Shown here piece after piece: positions 22,698-32,362 of a stretch of DNA of 64,000 nucleotides. The notes beneath the pieces are model-generated. The model was not told where the DNA came from. It saw only the letters and a program-made list of their open reading frames with translations, and made no database searches. The DNA is from Nitzschia sp. DOCU1 (taxonomy: Eukaryota; Bacillariophyta; Bacillariophyceae; Bacillariales; Bacillariaceae), in NCBI GenBank assembly GCA_951394045.1, contig OX595995.1, positions 1,860,001 to 1,924,000 of the forward strand. The letters are read 5' to 3'. The stretch's first letter is position 1. Each line of letters starts with the position of its first letter. A program made the translations under genes and the position numbers.

Positions 22698-24695
22698 ATG
22701 TCTATGCTCTCGGCATTGTCATCACGGCTTCTCTCCTTCGTGTGCTACGCCTTTGTCGGTGATACCAACATTGTGCATACGGCTCGAGACGTGCACTCGA
22801 GTGGAGAAGCCCTGGTTGCTCAGGTCCAAAATTGTGTCAACCACTGGGAAGGCGGAAGCTCCGCCACCGGGGCCACGCTACAAGCCAAAGATAAAAGCTA
22901 TTGGTATTTAATTGACTTTCGGACCGGGCAGATTTGGCGTTATTGCTCTATCGCCAAAGTGCCGGGGGCTGTGGATGTCAAAGAGCATACGGGCGAGAGG
23001 ATCGAGCTCAAACGACTGGAACCCAGCGAAGCACGTGAGATATTGGGGGTCTTCCTTGCGATGGATGGAAATTGTCGCAGGCAGGTCGAAGTTCTTCACG
23101 AGAAGGCCATCCTCTATTGTGATCATCTTACGAAAGGATTCCTTTCTTGAGCAGAGGCGTGGTACGCCCTGAAAGCTACGGTTCTTAAGACAATGGAATA
23201 TCCGATGGAGGTTCTCAGCCTAACCTTGAAGCAATGGAACTACATCCTTGCCCCAATACTGCAATGCAATCTTCCCAAAGCAGGTCTCATTCGTTCCTTC
23301 CCCCGGGACATTTTATTCGGTCCGCCTTCACAATTGGGGCTGGGCATTGAGCACCCGCATCATCTACAATTCCTGAAACAGATCCACGTTGTCCTTGACA
23401 AAACTCAGATGGACTTGATAACTCACGATCTATTGGTGGGCACGAGAGAGGCTCTCAAGGTCCACGCGGGCTTTCCCGGCATGCTGAGTGACATTCCCAT
23501 TGAAAAAATGCGGAGCGCGTTACCAGACTGCTGACGCATGATCTGGCGTTTCATGCCCCCCTTCCTGTTCTGGCCCCGCGGACGTCCAACGACATCCATT
23601 TGATGCCGGCTTAATGAATGCAGGATTTTTCTGGGAGTCTACGCTCTCTCCCATATTCTGAGCATGGACGGGGCTTCTGTAGAACTATGGGCCTGGGAAG
23701 GCCGAAGGGAACTACCTGATCCTCTAGTGCGGTGGCCTCGCCACGCACCAGCACTTATTCCAGAATTTTGGAAACTTTGGCGGTCCTGACCGCCTTCCCA
23801 TTTATACTTCCCAATTGTCAAGCAAACTTCCTTCTGGGGCCATGGGATCAGTCCTGCCTACGGCTTCATCGGTGGTATTTCGATCCAGTTTCCATGAAAC
23901 TATTTCGGCATGACGGTCATGTTTTTCAAATTTTTCGACAGGTCCCGACGATCACTTCCCGGGCCACGAGACTGAAGATGACAAGATTTATCGGTCCCCA
24001 AGAAACCACCTCTGTACCCCACACTGCAGTGCCCTGCTCCATGGCCATTAAAGATGGCAGTGCCCAAGCTACCTCCGACGGCTCCTACAAGGAGCCCCTG
24101 GGCACATCTGCATCCATGTTGCGGGCTGACACTCGGAAAAGCGCTTCCTCTGCAGTGAATTGGCTGGGATTGTGGGCTCCCTGACAATGATTGAAGGACT
24201 CTGTACGGTTCACAAGATACGCGTGGGGAAGGTTACGTTGAGCCTTGATGGATCAAGCACCTTGGACCAAGTCAGAGACGATTGGGCCCCAAGTCCGGGT
24301 CAACCCGATTTCGATATGCTACAACTCATCCGGCGGCGCCTCCGCCGCATCCCAATTTGTATCAAGTGGGAGTGGATCGAGGGGCATCAGGACGACCACG
24401 TGGACTGGTCACGCCTTTCCACGCTGGCCCGGGATAATGTCCTGATGGATAGCATGGCCAAGGCCCATCTCAATCGTCTTCTACTCGGAAACTGGCACCC
24501 CAGCCCACAGATTCTAACCCCTGGATGGGCCCTTTTAATTGCAGGCCAACCGGCCTCCCTTTTTGCCCGCAAGGACCTCTACCAGCACGTCTGGAAGGGG
24601 ACCACCAAGGAGTATTGGTCCAACAAATTCCGGTGGCCTCCATCGGCAATCTGGTCCGTGCAGTGGGACCTCTTGGCCGACGCCTTTGGCACCGC
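22698..24695 (+). pseudogene. Non-LTR RT and RNase H fragment
   Basis: The 5' end lies just before the RT catalytic box, which reads CYAFVGDTNIVHTA where active relatives have an Asp-Asp pair, so it is dead. One frame continues through TGA 23148-23150 (LS, stop, AEAWYALK; Arg expected) into KTMEYPMEVLSL and ILFGPPSQLGLGIEH. After frameshifts, an RNase H domain follows with SDGSYK, ELAGIVGSL and LSLDGSSTL acidic sites and a WEWIEGHQDDH motif. It stops abruptly at about 24695, opposite the gag-like pseudogene. The segmental duplication starts inside it at 24471. Confidence 0.65.
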
Positions 24696-24699
24696 CCCA

Positions 24700-26000
24700 T
24701 TGAGTTCCATAGTTTGCGTATGTTGCTCAATTGTGCAGCATTTGTGCCTCCTTCCAACAAGACCTGCTGCTCTTCTACCTGACACCGTGCGTGGATTAGA
24801 CGGTCGTTGGCCACCAGAACAAGGTAAGGGTTCACACCTCGCTCCAGGAAGAAATCGTTGGGTGCCTTGAATTCCAACGTTTCAAATGTGGACCAGATCT
24901 CAGCCGTGGCCAACGGAACCTTGTACTTAAGCTCTGATGCCACCTGATCGAATAGCGCTTGCAGAACAGTGATCTTTTTGGCCTTTCCGGCGTTAGCCAT
25001 CAAACTGTACAACTCAGTGGGTGAGGCGCAACAAGTTACTTAGAGTTAGCTTCCACTTGCTGCTGGGCTTCTTCAAGGCTTCGGAGTCAGCTTGAACCCT
25101 TCCAACTGCCTGTTGTTGGCTAGCTAGAAACTCCGTAACCAATCGTAAGAGTTGAGAGTTGGGCTCGCTATCTCCACTGGGCGATGCTGCCTCCGGGGGC
25201 ACAGTCCTAGCCCGTTGAGTCCAACTTTAGGCGATTCATGAGTTCGGTGTCCATAAGGACACGGTGAGGCAAAGTGGACCTCTCGATGCGGGCTCGGTAT
25301 CCTTCCGTAGCCAGGACTTGCAACCAATCCAACAGAGGATCCCAGTCATCACGTTGCTCTGCAGGGAGATCTTCAAGCAATGAATTCACAAGAAGAATCA
25401 TCTTCCCGACGGGCATGTCGGGATCTTGGCATGGCATAGCTGCCAACTTCGGAGGCACATAGATCCCATGACAGGTCTTAACCTGATCATAAGTGGTGTT
25501 GGGGGCGTCATCCGGCACCGCTCCCACAGGGCCTTGCTCCCATCCCGGAGTTATGAAGTGAGTCACATAGTGACGCCAAGAGTGCACCTTGAATGTACCA
25601 GCAACGATGTTAAAGGCCAGCGAAGGCAATTGCACCAGCTGCAGCAACTTATCCCCCACAACGTCCATCTTGAAGAGAAGCACCTTGTCATACCAGTCCT
25701 TTGCTTTGGTGATGCCCATGGGGACTGGGAACACCAAAGCACAGTGACAGAACACAGGGGTGGGGTGGTCTTTAGCGACAGTCAAGTAGTCAAGTACGAG
25801 TGCAGCATTTCGTCCCAGGTACGCTTGACATCTGTGTAGCGATCGGTACTGCTGATGTCGGTTCCTTCTTCAATAGCAAACATCTTGAACACGCTTTCCA
25901 GATCAACCTGGCACTCGGTCCAATCCACATTCGCATAGAGGGAGTGGTAAGTGCTAGGCGCCTCAGTTAGGGAGGCGGCGGCTTCAGCAAAACGGACCAT
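24700..26000 (-). pseudogene. Gag-like protein, broken into four frames (copy A)
   Basis: Consecutive minus-strand frames at 25782-26000 (MVRFAEAAASLTEAPSTYHS), 25207-25785, 25014-25202 and 24700-25012 read like one helical protein broken by frameshifts. The first two overlap by 4 bp, and the junction at 25013 clearly needs a one-base shift (LLRLTH, stop, against ASPTELYSLMANAG). No zinc knuckle or enzyme motif is present. The length, helical content and retroelement setting suggest a retroelement structural protein. It may be something else; no family is recognised. Confidence 0.4.
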
Positions 26001-27648
26001 TATCTGGTTAATCGGCGAAAACTATTCCTGGTGGTAGTAGTAGCCTGTTATCCAAGCTTTCCTTTCCAATTTGCTGATCTCGAGACAGCAAGAGAAAAAG
26101 TTTTATGCATAGGTCTTTCAGCTCGTCTCTCTTTTTCCTCTTCTACCGGCCTCTCGTTTGTAGTAAGTCGGTTAGTAGTTAATTTTGGAGGCCGGCAGCT
26201 CGAAATTCGATCCAGGTGCCTGTGACGTCGTCTCCTTCTTTTGTCTGTCCTTCCGCGGTTACTAGGAGTGACCAGCTTGCAAATCTGATGTGGTGGCATG
26301 TGAATTTGTTTGAAATTGTTGCATTACAAAAATTTCCCCATGGAGGATTTCATCATTTCACGCATCACCCTCCCTTGAAATAACCGCCAACGTTAGCATT
26401 GTCAACTCTTGAGGGCAATAATGAGGAATTCTAAATTTTTATGTAATACAATCCGGAATGATATAACACCAAGAACCGAGGTTCCCGCCTCACAAACATG
26501 GATTCCACTATCATATCTGACACAAATGACTGAACCAATTTGTAAATTCATTGAAGTTTGGTGCCCTCCCTCCTAGTTACAAATCCAGAGCAAGATGACA
26601 AAACAAACTATACTGGAAACCTAGTAAACGTCTAAAGAGTACGTATGTTCATTTTCACAACTTGAAACGGTCTGTAGCAAAAGTGTCATAAGCTTTTTCT
26701 GACTGTGCTCTATATCACATCGCATCGTGCGTGCACTGATGCATTATTTTACCCGTAATTTGTACGTAGTCAGAAATTAGTTGCTACTGAGCTCCCTTTG
26801 GCTTCTCAGGCGTAGTAACTTTCGGGATCCATTCTTTAAGGGAAGACAAAAAGAGTATCAAAAGGATTTCACGCCAGATGTAAGTGGTGAAGACTAGTGA
26901 GCATCAACACCATTGCACCCTGGTCCCAGTAGGACTTGTTACTAAACCTACACGCGCGCATACTCGTGACTGGTTAGTCCCGAAGGGAAATTGCTGCAAA
27001 ATCCACTTTGCACCAATGCGAGAAAAGTGTTATGCGACTCCACGCCAGCATTCATTTTATGATTACTATCCTAGAGATAGATCTGAAGCCTCGTAACACT
27101 TTTCTCGCATTGGTGCAAAGCTACAGTTAGGTAAATCTACTTAGGGAAACATGTCGGAAATGCAGTTATCCAAGTCCAAAAACAAATTTTTGTAAACCGT
27201 TCAACAGAGTGCGCCTGTCGGATGACTCGTTATTTTTGCGCGCCTGTCAGACCGGCCCTGAAATTTTTGTAATGTTTCCGGATTGGTTTGAGGAGGCCGG
27301 TCGGCGTCCGACATGGAAACGACATTTCCACATCATAAATCTCAGCATCAATATTATGAAGGAAGGAGACCAGCGAATTTAGCGCGAGCTGGCCGATCTG
27401 CGAATCCCACATGGCGCGGCACCGCGGATCCTGCATGCATGATGGGAGTTGGAATCCTCTAATACCACTACTAGCTAGTGAGGGAATTTGCGCTACCTTG
27501 GTAGAAGAAAATAGAAAGGAGAGATGATAGATTTGTTAGTTGACCAACGGGATAAGTGAATTCAATCTTCTGAAAGTGTAGCGAGGCTGAGTAGCATTTC
27601 CTGAAAAGGTCGACGTGGATGGTAGGAAACAATCCATTTTTGACGTTA
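26001..27648. other. Intergenic spacer of the duplicated block (copy A)
   Basis: Only short, unremarkable frames occur. The one notable structure is the hairpin at 27006-27120. The spacer recurs at 40594-42241. Confidence 0.5.
27006..27120. repeat. Perfect 27-bp inverted repeat with 61-bp loop (copy A)
   Basis: The arms (27006-27032 and 27094-27120; core TTTGCACCAATGCGAG) are exactly complementary. A transcript would fold into a 27-bp stem. There is no coding frame through it. The same hairpin is at 41599-41713. Confidence 0.85.
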
Positions 27649-28977
27649 CTAGAATGACATCGCTACCATGATAATATTCAATAGCAACAGTGGCGCAAGC
27701 ATTCCCGTTGGATGAGGAGCCGAAGCGCTGCCGGTACCAGTATTTGATGGAAACAGCGGAAGTGCTTCATCCATGGTTGATGCCCCTTTTGGCATGACCG
27801 CCATCTCAAATTTGAACTCAGTTCGGATTCCATTTGCAGTTTCTTCGACTTGTTCCATTCGTCTGCTCCCAGGCACCAACGTTCCCTTGTGATCCTCGGA
27901 TATTGCGTCCTCGTCTCTGAATTGAATGTAAGAAATTCCGCTCCAGAAGATTATCCCACTTTCGTTTCCAAAGAAATCATTTTCGATGTGGAACTCGAAC
28001 GCACACACATCTGCTCCTGGCTGGCAATCAAAAGCAATCAAGTTGTCCAGCGAAGCCTCAAGAACGAATGGCTCGACCGACTCTCCATTACTCATATTAC
28101 GGTAAAACGAAAACTTTTCAATCTCCTTCAGGACCACTCCTTCTTCCATTATTTCCGGAGTGGGCATCACACAAAGTCGCACTACCTGCACGCCACTACC
28201 ATCATCTACGACTTCAAGCAAATTGGAATCACTGTCGCAAACATAGGCCAGTACAGCTGTTCCTTCGTCTGCAAGATCTTGGACTAGTTGCACATCCGGA
28301 ACTCTGCCGATGAAACCGTTAACGTCGTCTTCCAAACGAACCGAAAGACGAATGAGAGTTTCCAAAAAGTTGACCTCCACGCTTTCGACGTCCGCAATGT
28401 CTTTGTTGTACACGCCAAAACGAACACAGAATCGAACGATTCCATACCCTTCCGTGCTGTCTTGCTGGTAGATGGGGGATGTTTGGATATTAGACGGATC
28501 AACGGTCATGGTCACTTTCATCTCTCGAGTACTCTCTCCAGTTCCAACTGGCTTGAGATCAACCCGTAACCGCGACGATAGATAGTTGTTTGAATTAGTA
28601 ATATCATTGTCACCGGGGTCGCCATCTTGGCCGTCTTGGCAACCATGCCCATCAAAAATTTTGTATAACACGAAAGCATCCTCCACTGCATCGCTGATTT
28701 CGTACTCTAGATGAAAGCGAAGATTATCGTATACAAAACGAGGAGCTTGTATCGTATAGTGTTCTTCTAAGTCAGCACCACTGAGATGTCGGATTAAACT
28801 CCTCACGTCGGGGCTGTTGAACGGATGTTGCTGACTCTGCATGGTACGACCACGATATCGAACAATGTAACGATTGTGTGTGAGGACGAGCCGATATTCT
28901 TGGATTATTTGTACTCTGGTAGTAGACAACTTACTATGGCTATCTGGAATTGTATAGACAGTATCTGTATGAAGCAA
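27649..28977 (-). CDS. Putative surface or secreted protein with C-terminal hydrophobic anchor (copy A)
   Basis: An uninterrupted frame of 442 residues. The C-terminus ends in a hydrophobic segment (GMLAPLLLLNIIMVAMSF), suggesting a membrane or GPI-type anchor after a Ser/Pro/Gly-rich spacer. The body has paired Cys motifs (YVCDSDSN, RLCVMPTP, DCQPGADVCAFEFH) in a beta-rich context, a pattern I associate loosely with diatom surface proteins. A likely upstream exon at 29067-29252 encodes a hydrophobic signal-like stretch (SLLQLLTLLLCLEMA) and ends at a perfect GTAAGT donor (29066-29061). The matching acceptor is unclear: the obvious AG at 28965 leaves the frame off by one. The true start is therefore uncertain. 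Confidence 0.5.
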   Translation of the reverse strand: MLHTDTVYTIPDSHSKLSTTRVQIIQEYRLVLTHNRYIVRYRGRTMQSQQHPFNSPDVRSLIRHLSGADLEEHYTIQAPRFVYDNLRFHLEYEISDAVEDAFVLYKIFDGHGCQDGQDGDPGDNDITNSNNYLSSRLRVDLKPVGTGESTREMKVTMTVDPSNIQTSPIYQQDSTEGYGIVRFCVRFGVYNKDIADVESVEVNFLETLIRLSVRLEDDVNGFIGRVPDVQLVQDLADEGTAVLAYVCDSDSNLLEVVDDGSGVQVVRLCVMPTPEIMEEGVVLKEIEKFSFYRNMSNGESVEPFVLEASLDNLIAFDCQPGADVCAFEFHIENDFFGNESGIIFWSGISYIQFRDEDAISEDHKGTLVPGSRRMEQVEETANGIRTEFKFEMAVMPKGASTMDEALPLFPSNTGTGSASAPHPTGMLAPLLLLNIIMVAMSF

Positions 28978-29531
28978 AGCGAGGCGAGGAATTATCGTCA
29001 GAGATTGTGTTGAGTCAACGTCGTCACTTAGCTTGCCGATTCTCAGTCGTCACCTTTGAAACTTACATGTACGCAAAAGAAAAGCACCCTAGTTGCTGTG
29101 AAGGAAAACACCCATGGTCTTGCCATTTCGAGACACAGCAAGAGCGTAAGAAGTTGGAGGAGGGAGGGACAATGGCAACGATGAGGAAAGGTCATTGCAT
29201 GATGAGACCACATCTTGAAGAAAGTCAAAAGATTCCCCGAAAAGGCCCGCAAGAGAATGCGGTCGGTAAAAGTGTCTTATGATGTCGGATGCGCATAGTA
29301 CGTACCTACATTCTTAACTCCCACCGGTACGCGACCGACGATACTATTATGCCTAGCTAGTGGATTGCCCGAAGAGTTCAAGATTGGTGGGGCCAAGCTA
29401 GAGTGAGCATCAAAGAGACTGCAGGTGGCTGAATATTATTTGGACGTGTTCTCAGAGAGGAGGAATTGTAAAGACGCGAGTGGAATCGACGCAACTCCCG
29501 ATATTAGCCGCGGCGACTACATTCATGTGAA

Positions 29532-30818
29532 TTAACGCTTTTCAAACAAGTATAGTGACACGATCCACTCGTTTCCATTTTCAAGCCCCCATAGCTCAGC
29601 GCAGGCAAGGAAAAAGAGTCTCCAATTGACATACCACTCGCGTTCCTTGCCGGCACCATAGGCCTCGGTCAAGACAGGTTTGAGTTCGCCCGACTTCCAG
29701 CTTTTATCCAAATAAGCGAGCCATCCATTGGAAGTCTTTTCGTAGTTTGTTCCATTCACACGCCAGTGATTCTGGATACTAAAGTCATTGGCGAAATACA
29801 ATAACAAGTCGTCACTCGGCATGGTTCCCCCGGTGAAAAAGTTCTCCGACATCCAGCCTTGTTCGAAATGATAGGTGAAATCTTTATGAGTGAAAATATG
29901 AACGAACAACTTGCCTCCAGGCTTGAGGAATCCGTGAACTTTTTTCATGAGATGATCATAGTTCTTCATGTGCTCGAACCTGGAAAGAAGCCAATAAAAG
30001 GTGAGATTACCGACCCGCCACCGCGACAGGAGATGATAGGTGTTGATTTCCACTTACATTTCCACCGTCATTACCAAATCATTGCCCTTGACGACATTCA
30101 AAGCCCCCTTATCATCAGACACATTGCAAGTGACAATAGTGATATTGTTGACATTGTATCCTCGCTTCTTGGCCGTCGCCAGGATGTATTGTCGCTGAGA
30201 GTGAGAGTTGGAGATTCCCGTAATGTTGGCATTCGGGAAGCGCTCCGCAAGGTGCAAGGTGAGAGATCCCCAGCCACAGCCCAAATCTACAATGCTCATT
30301 CCATCTTTGACATTGGCAAGTTTACAGTAATGATCCAACATGGCAACTTCGGACTCTTCAAAGGTGGTGGACGGCGACGGCCACAATCCACTCGAGTATT
30401 TCTTGCGGGGCCCCAGACACAAATCATAAAATTTGGCAGGAACTTCGTAGTGTTGTTGATTCGCAGCGTCCGTTTCAATGGCGATGGGCATAGTTTTGAG
30501 CGTTTGAATGATTTTTATTTTGTTCTCGAGCTCTTGTTCGACATTTTCCGCCTTGAGAATATTCAAATGGTCGTACAATTGAACTCGGATTCCGAACCGA
30601 ATCACAAAGTCAGGAATCAATCCCATATGAATCAAGGGAATGCAAGTTTCCGAAAATTGAGACATCCAGCTAAGAATTTTTTGGGAGATCTTCTCGGCTA
30701 GCGAAGTTGACGCAATCATTCGCAACAGCGCGAATCCGAGGGCCAGCTGATGGGGCCGGACGTCATTGTAGTTAGCCGGGAGAATGAAGAGGGAGCGACT
30801 GAGATCCACCAAGTTCAT
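29532..30818 (-). CDS. SAM-dependent methyltransferase, coclaurine N-methyltransferase/CFAS-like (copy A)
   Basis: Two exons, 30818-30058 and 29979-29532, are joined across a 78-bp intron with GTAAGT donor and CCAG acceptor. Splicing completes an ATG codon across the junction (VEM then FEHMKNYDHL) and gives 402 residues. The SAM-binding motif I is VDLGCGWGS at about residues 177-185, preceded by HYEVPAKFYDLCLG. Exon 2 has FVHIFTHKDFTYHFE, FFTGGTMPS and NHWRVNGTNYEKTS, all typical of the plant coclaurine N-methyltransferase branch of the cyclopropane-fatty-acid synthase superfamily. The substrate cannot be told from sequence: amine or lipid methylation are both possible. It is intact, with a hydrophobic N-terminal third but no clear signal peptide. 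Confidence 0.85.
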
Positions 30819-31059
30819 TTTGATCGTTTGTTGTGATGTGTAGATGTGACTCTGTCAATGAACCCTTTATAACTACAACAACCAGAAATGGCGGACTCAA
30901 TACATATCTCATCCAAACTACCGATGACGACAAAGACGACGAGACTGACGTGAGTTTTTGATGTGGCGCCTGCGGTGGTGGGATCTTTCTTTCCAAGAAA
31001 GTGCCGATCTTTGCGCGGGAAGCCAATAGGTGCCTTGACGTCATGGCGAACCTTGAGGC

Positions 31060-31166
31060 TATGTCAGCCGTACGGCTGACATAAATTATGTCAGCCGCTA
31101 TGTCAGCCGTTATGTCAGCCGTACGGCTGACATAAATTTTATGTCAGCCGCTATGTCAGCCGTTTG
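31060..31166. repeat. Cluster of TGTCAGCCG palindromic repeats
   Basis: Six copies of ATGTCAGCCG occur in about 100 bp. Two form perfect 24-bp palindromes with half-site TATGTCAGCCGT (31060-31083 and 31111-31134). It lies between the end of copy A and a LINE fragment, upstream of no clear gene. Confidence 0.85.
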
Positions 31167-31803
31167 ACTAATCTGACCGTTAAACACGTTGAGTCGTACT
31201 TAAGGCGAATGACCTGTCGGCAAACGGCGTTCGCCATGTTCGCGCGAACTCCCAAAAGGCATATATACCCGCTTGCTCCTGACCGCCTTCGTGCACTCTG
31301 GAGGAAAGATTTTCTTTTATTTCTTGATCATAAGTTCCGACCCACGCTTGATCCACATCTCTTCCAAATCCTCCAACGTGGCCTACGAGCGTACTTCCAA
31401 GACGACATGGATAGTTTATATTGGGACGACATTCCGCTCGCTTATCATTCTTTGATTCGTGCACAAACCTACATCGGTTGGGATCACCTGGTTCGCGGGA
31501 AGTTCGTTCGGGACTGGCAAGAATTACAATCCAAGTACACTCAGCGTCTTCCTGCCTCCTCTTCTTGCCGGGCGTCCACCAATTTCTTCGGCCCTGTCAT
31601 CAGTGTCACCTTGGAGAAAGCACATGAACTTTGGAAACTACGCTGTGATGCCCGCCATGGGCATGATCGAGCTACTGCTGTCCGTGCGGAGGTGGAGCAA
31701 GTGGAACGTTCCCTGCGGCAACTCTATGTGCTTCGTGATCGCGTACAGCCCGAAGACCGTGCCTGTTTTTATACCGATGTTGAAACTCATATGGAAATGC
31801 CAC

Positions 31804-32335
31804 TGCACTACGTCGTTTGTAGGATCGAAAAGGTTGTGAAAATTATGGCTAGGTTAAAAACTAGATGTATTTCTCATGCAAGTTGTCTCGTAGGCTCTCG
31901 TAGTTCTAGTAGAGTCGAGACCTTTGACATGCATCGACAACAATCCGAACAGGAGGTTGATGCATCTTGTAGTAGACTAGCTACGACGTTGTACTAGGGT
32001 TCTTTGGACGTCGTCAGCTACTCTGGAATAAAGTATAGCTACCTCGATGTCATCGAGGTGCCAGATCTTAGGTGGCATTGACACTAGGATCTCATCGGCA
32101 TTCGACTAGCTGGAGTCATGCGCGATGCCTGCGTCATGCAACGTCACGTCGTCGGTGACGTCAATAGGTTATGGGCCTTGTCCGACGATGTCCGAGACCG
32201 GCCTAGCGTTCGCGTCCGCGCGCAACGCTTTCGTCATGCTACGTCATCACACATGATGTCACACATGACTAAATAGACTAATATTATTGGACTACAATCA
32301 TTCGAAGGAGTCGACGTGTAAAGCAGTGTACTGCA
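31804..32335 (-). repeat. Gypsy 3' LTR
   Basis: It starts TGCACTAC and ends TGTACTGCA on the plus strand, a short terminal inverted repeat of the TG...CA type. It is 532 bp and reads the same as 36985-37516. It creates a spurious extension of the LINE fragment's frame (HYVVCRIEKV). Confidence 0.9.
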
Positions 32336-32347
32336 CCCGCCCCCATG
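32336..32347 (-). promoter_or_regulatory. Gypsy polypurine tract
   Basis: On the minus strand ATGGGGGCGGG directly precedes the 3' LTR, as expected for the plus-strand DNA primer. Confidence 0.7.
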
Positions 32348-32362
32348 ATGGAGGGACAGGAC

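Larger units (their letters stand above)
24471..31030. repeat. Segmental duplication, copy A (6,560 bp)
   Basis: This block recurs in direct orientation at 39066-45606. By eye the copies differ by a 2-bp and a 17-bp deletion in the second copy plus a handful of substitutions (for example near 25411, 25508 and 28603). The two deletions account exactly for the 19-bp length difference. A third, partial copy of 29307-30387 lies at 37984-39065. Confidence 0.95.

Noticed and set aside
27230..27436. 68-codon minus-strand frame in the spacer of the duplicated block
   Set aside because: Short, no motif, and no support from codon use or context.
29859..30701. 280-codon plus-strand frame opposite the methyltransferase (also 44435-45277)
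   Set aside because: It is the antisense of a well-supported enzyme, crosses its intron, and shows no family motif.
31804..31997. Extension of the LINE fragment's frame into HYVVCRIEKV and beyond
   Set aside because: It is gypsy LTR sequence; the same frame appears at the other LTR (36963-37178).
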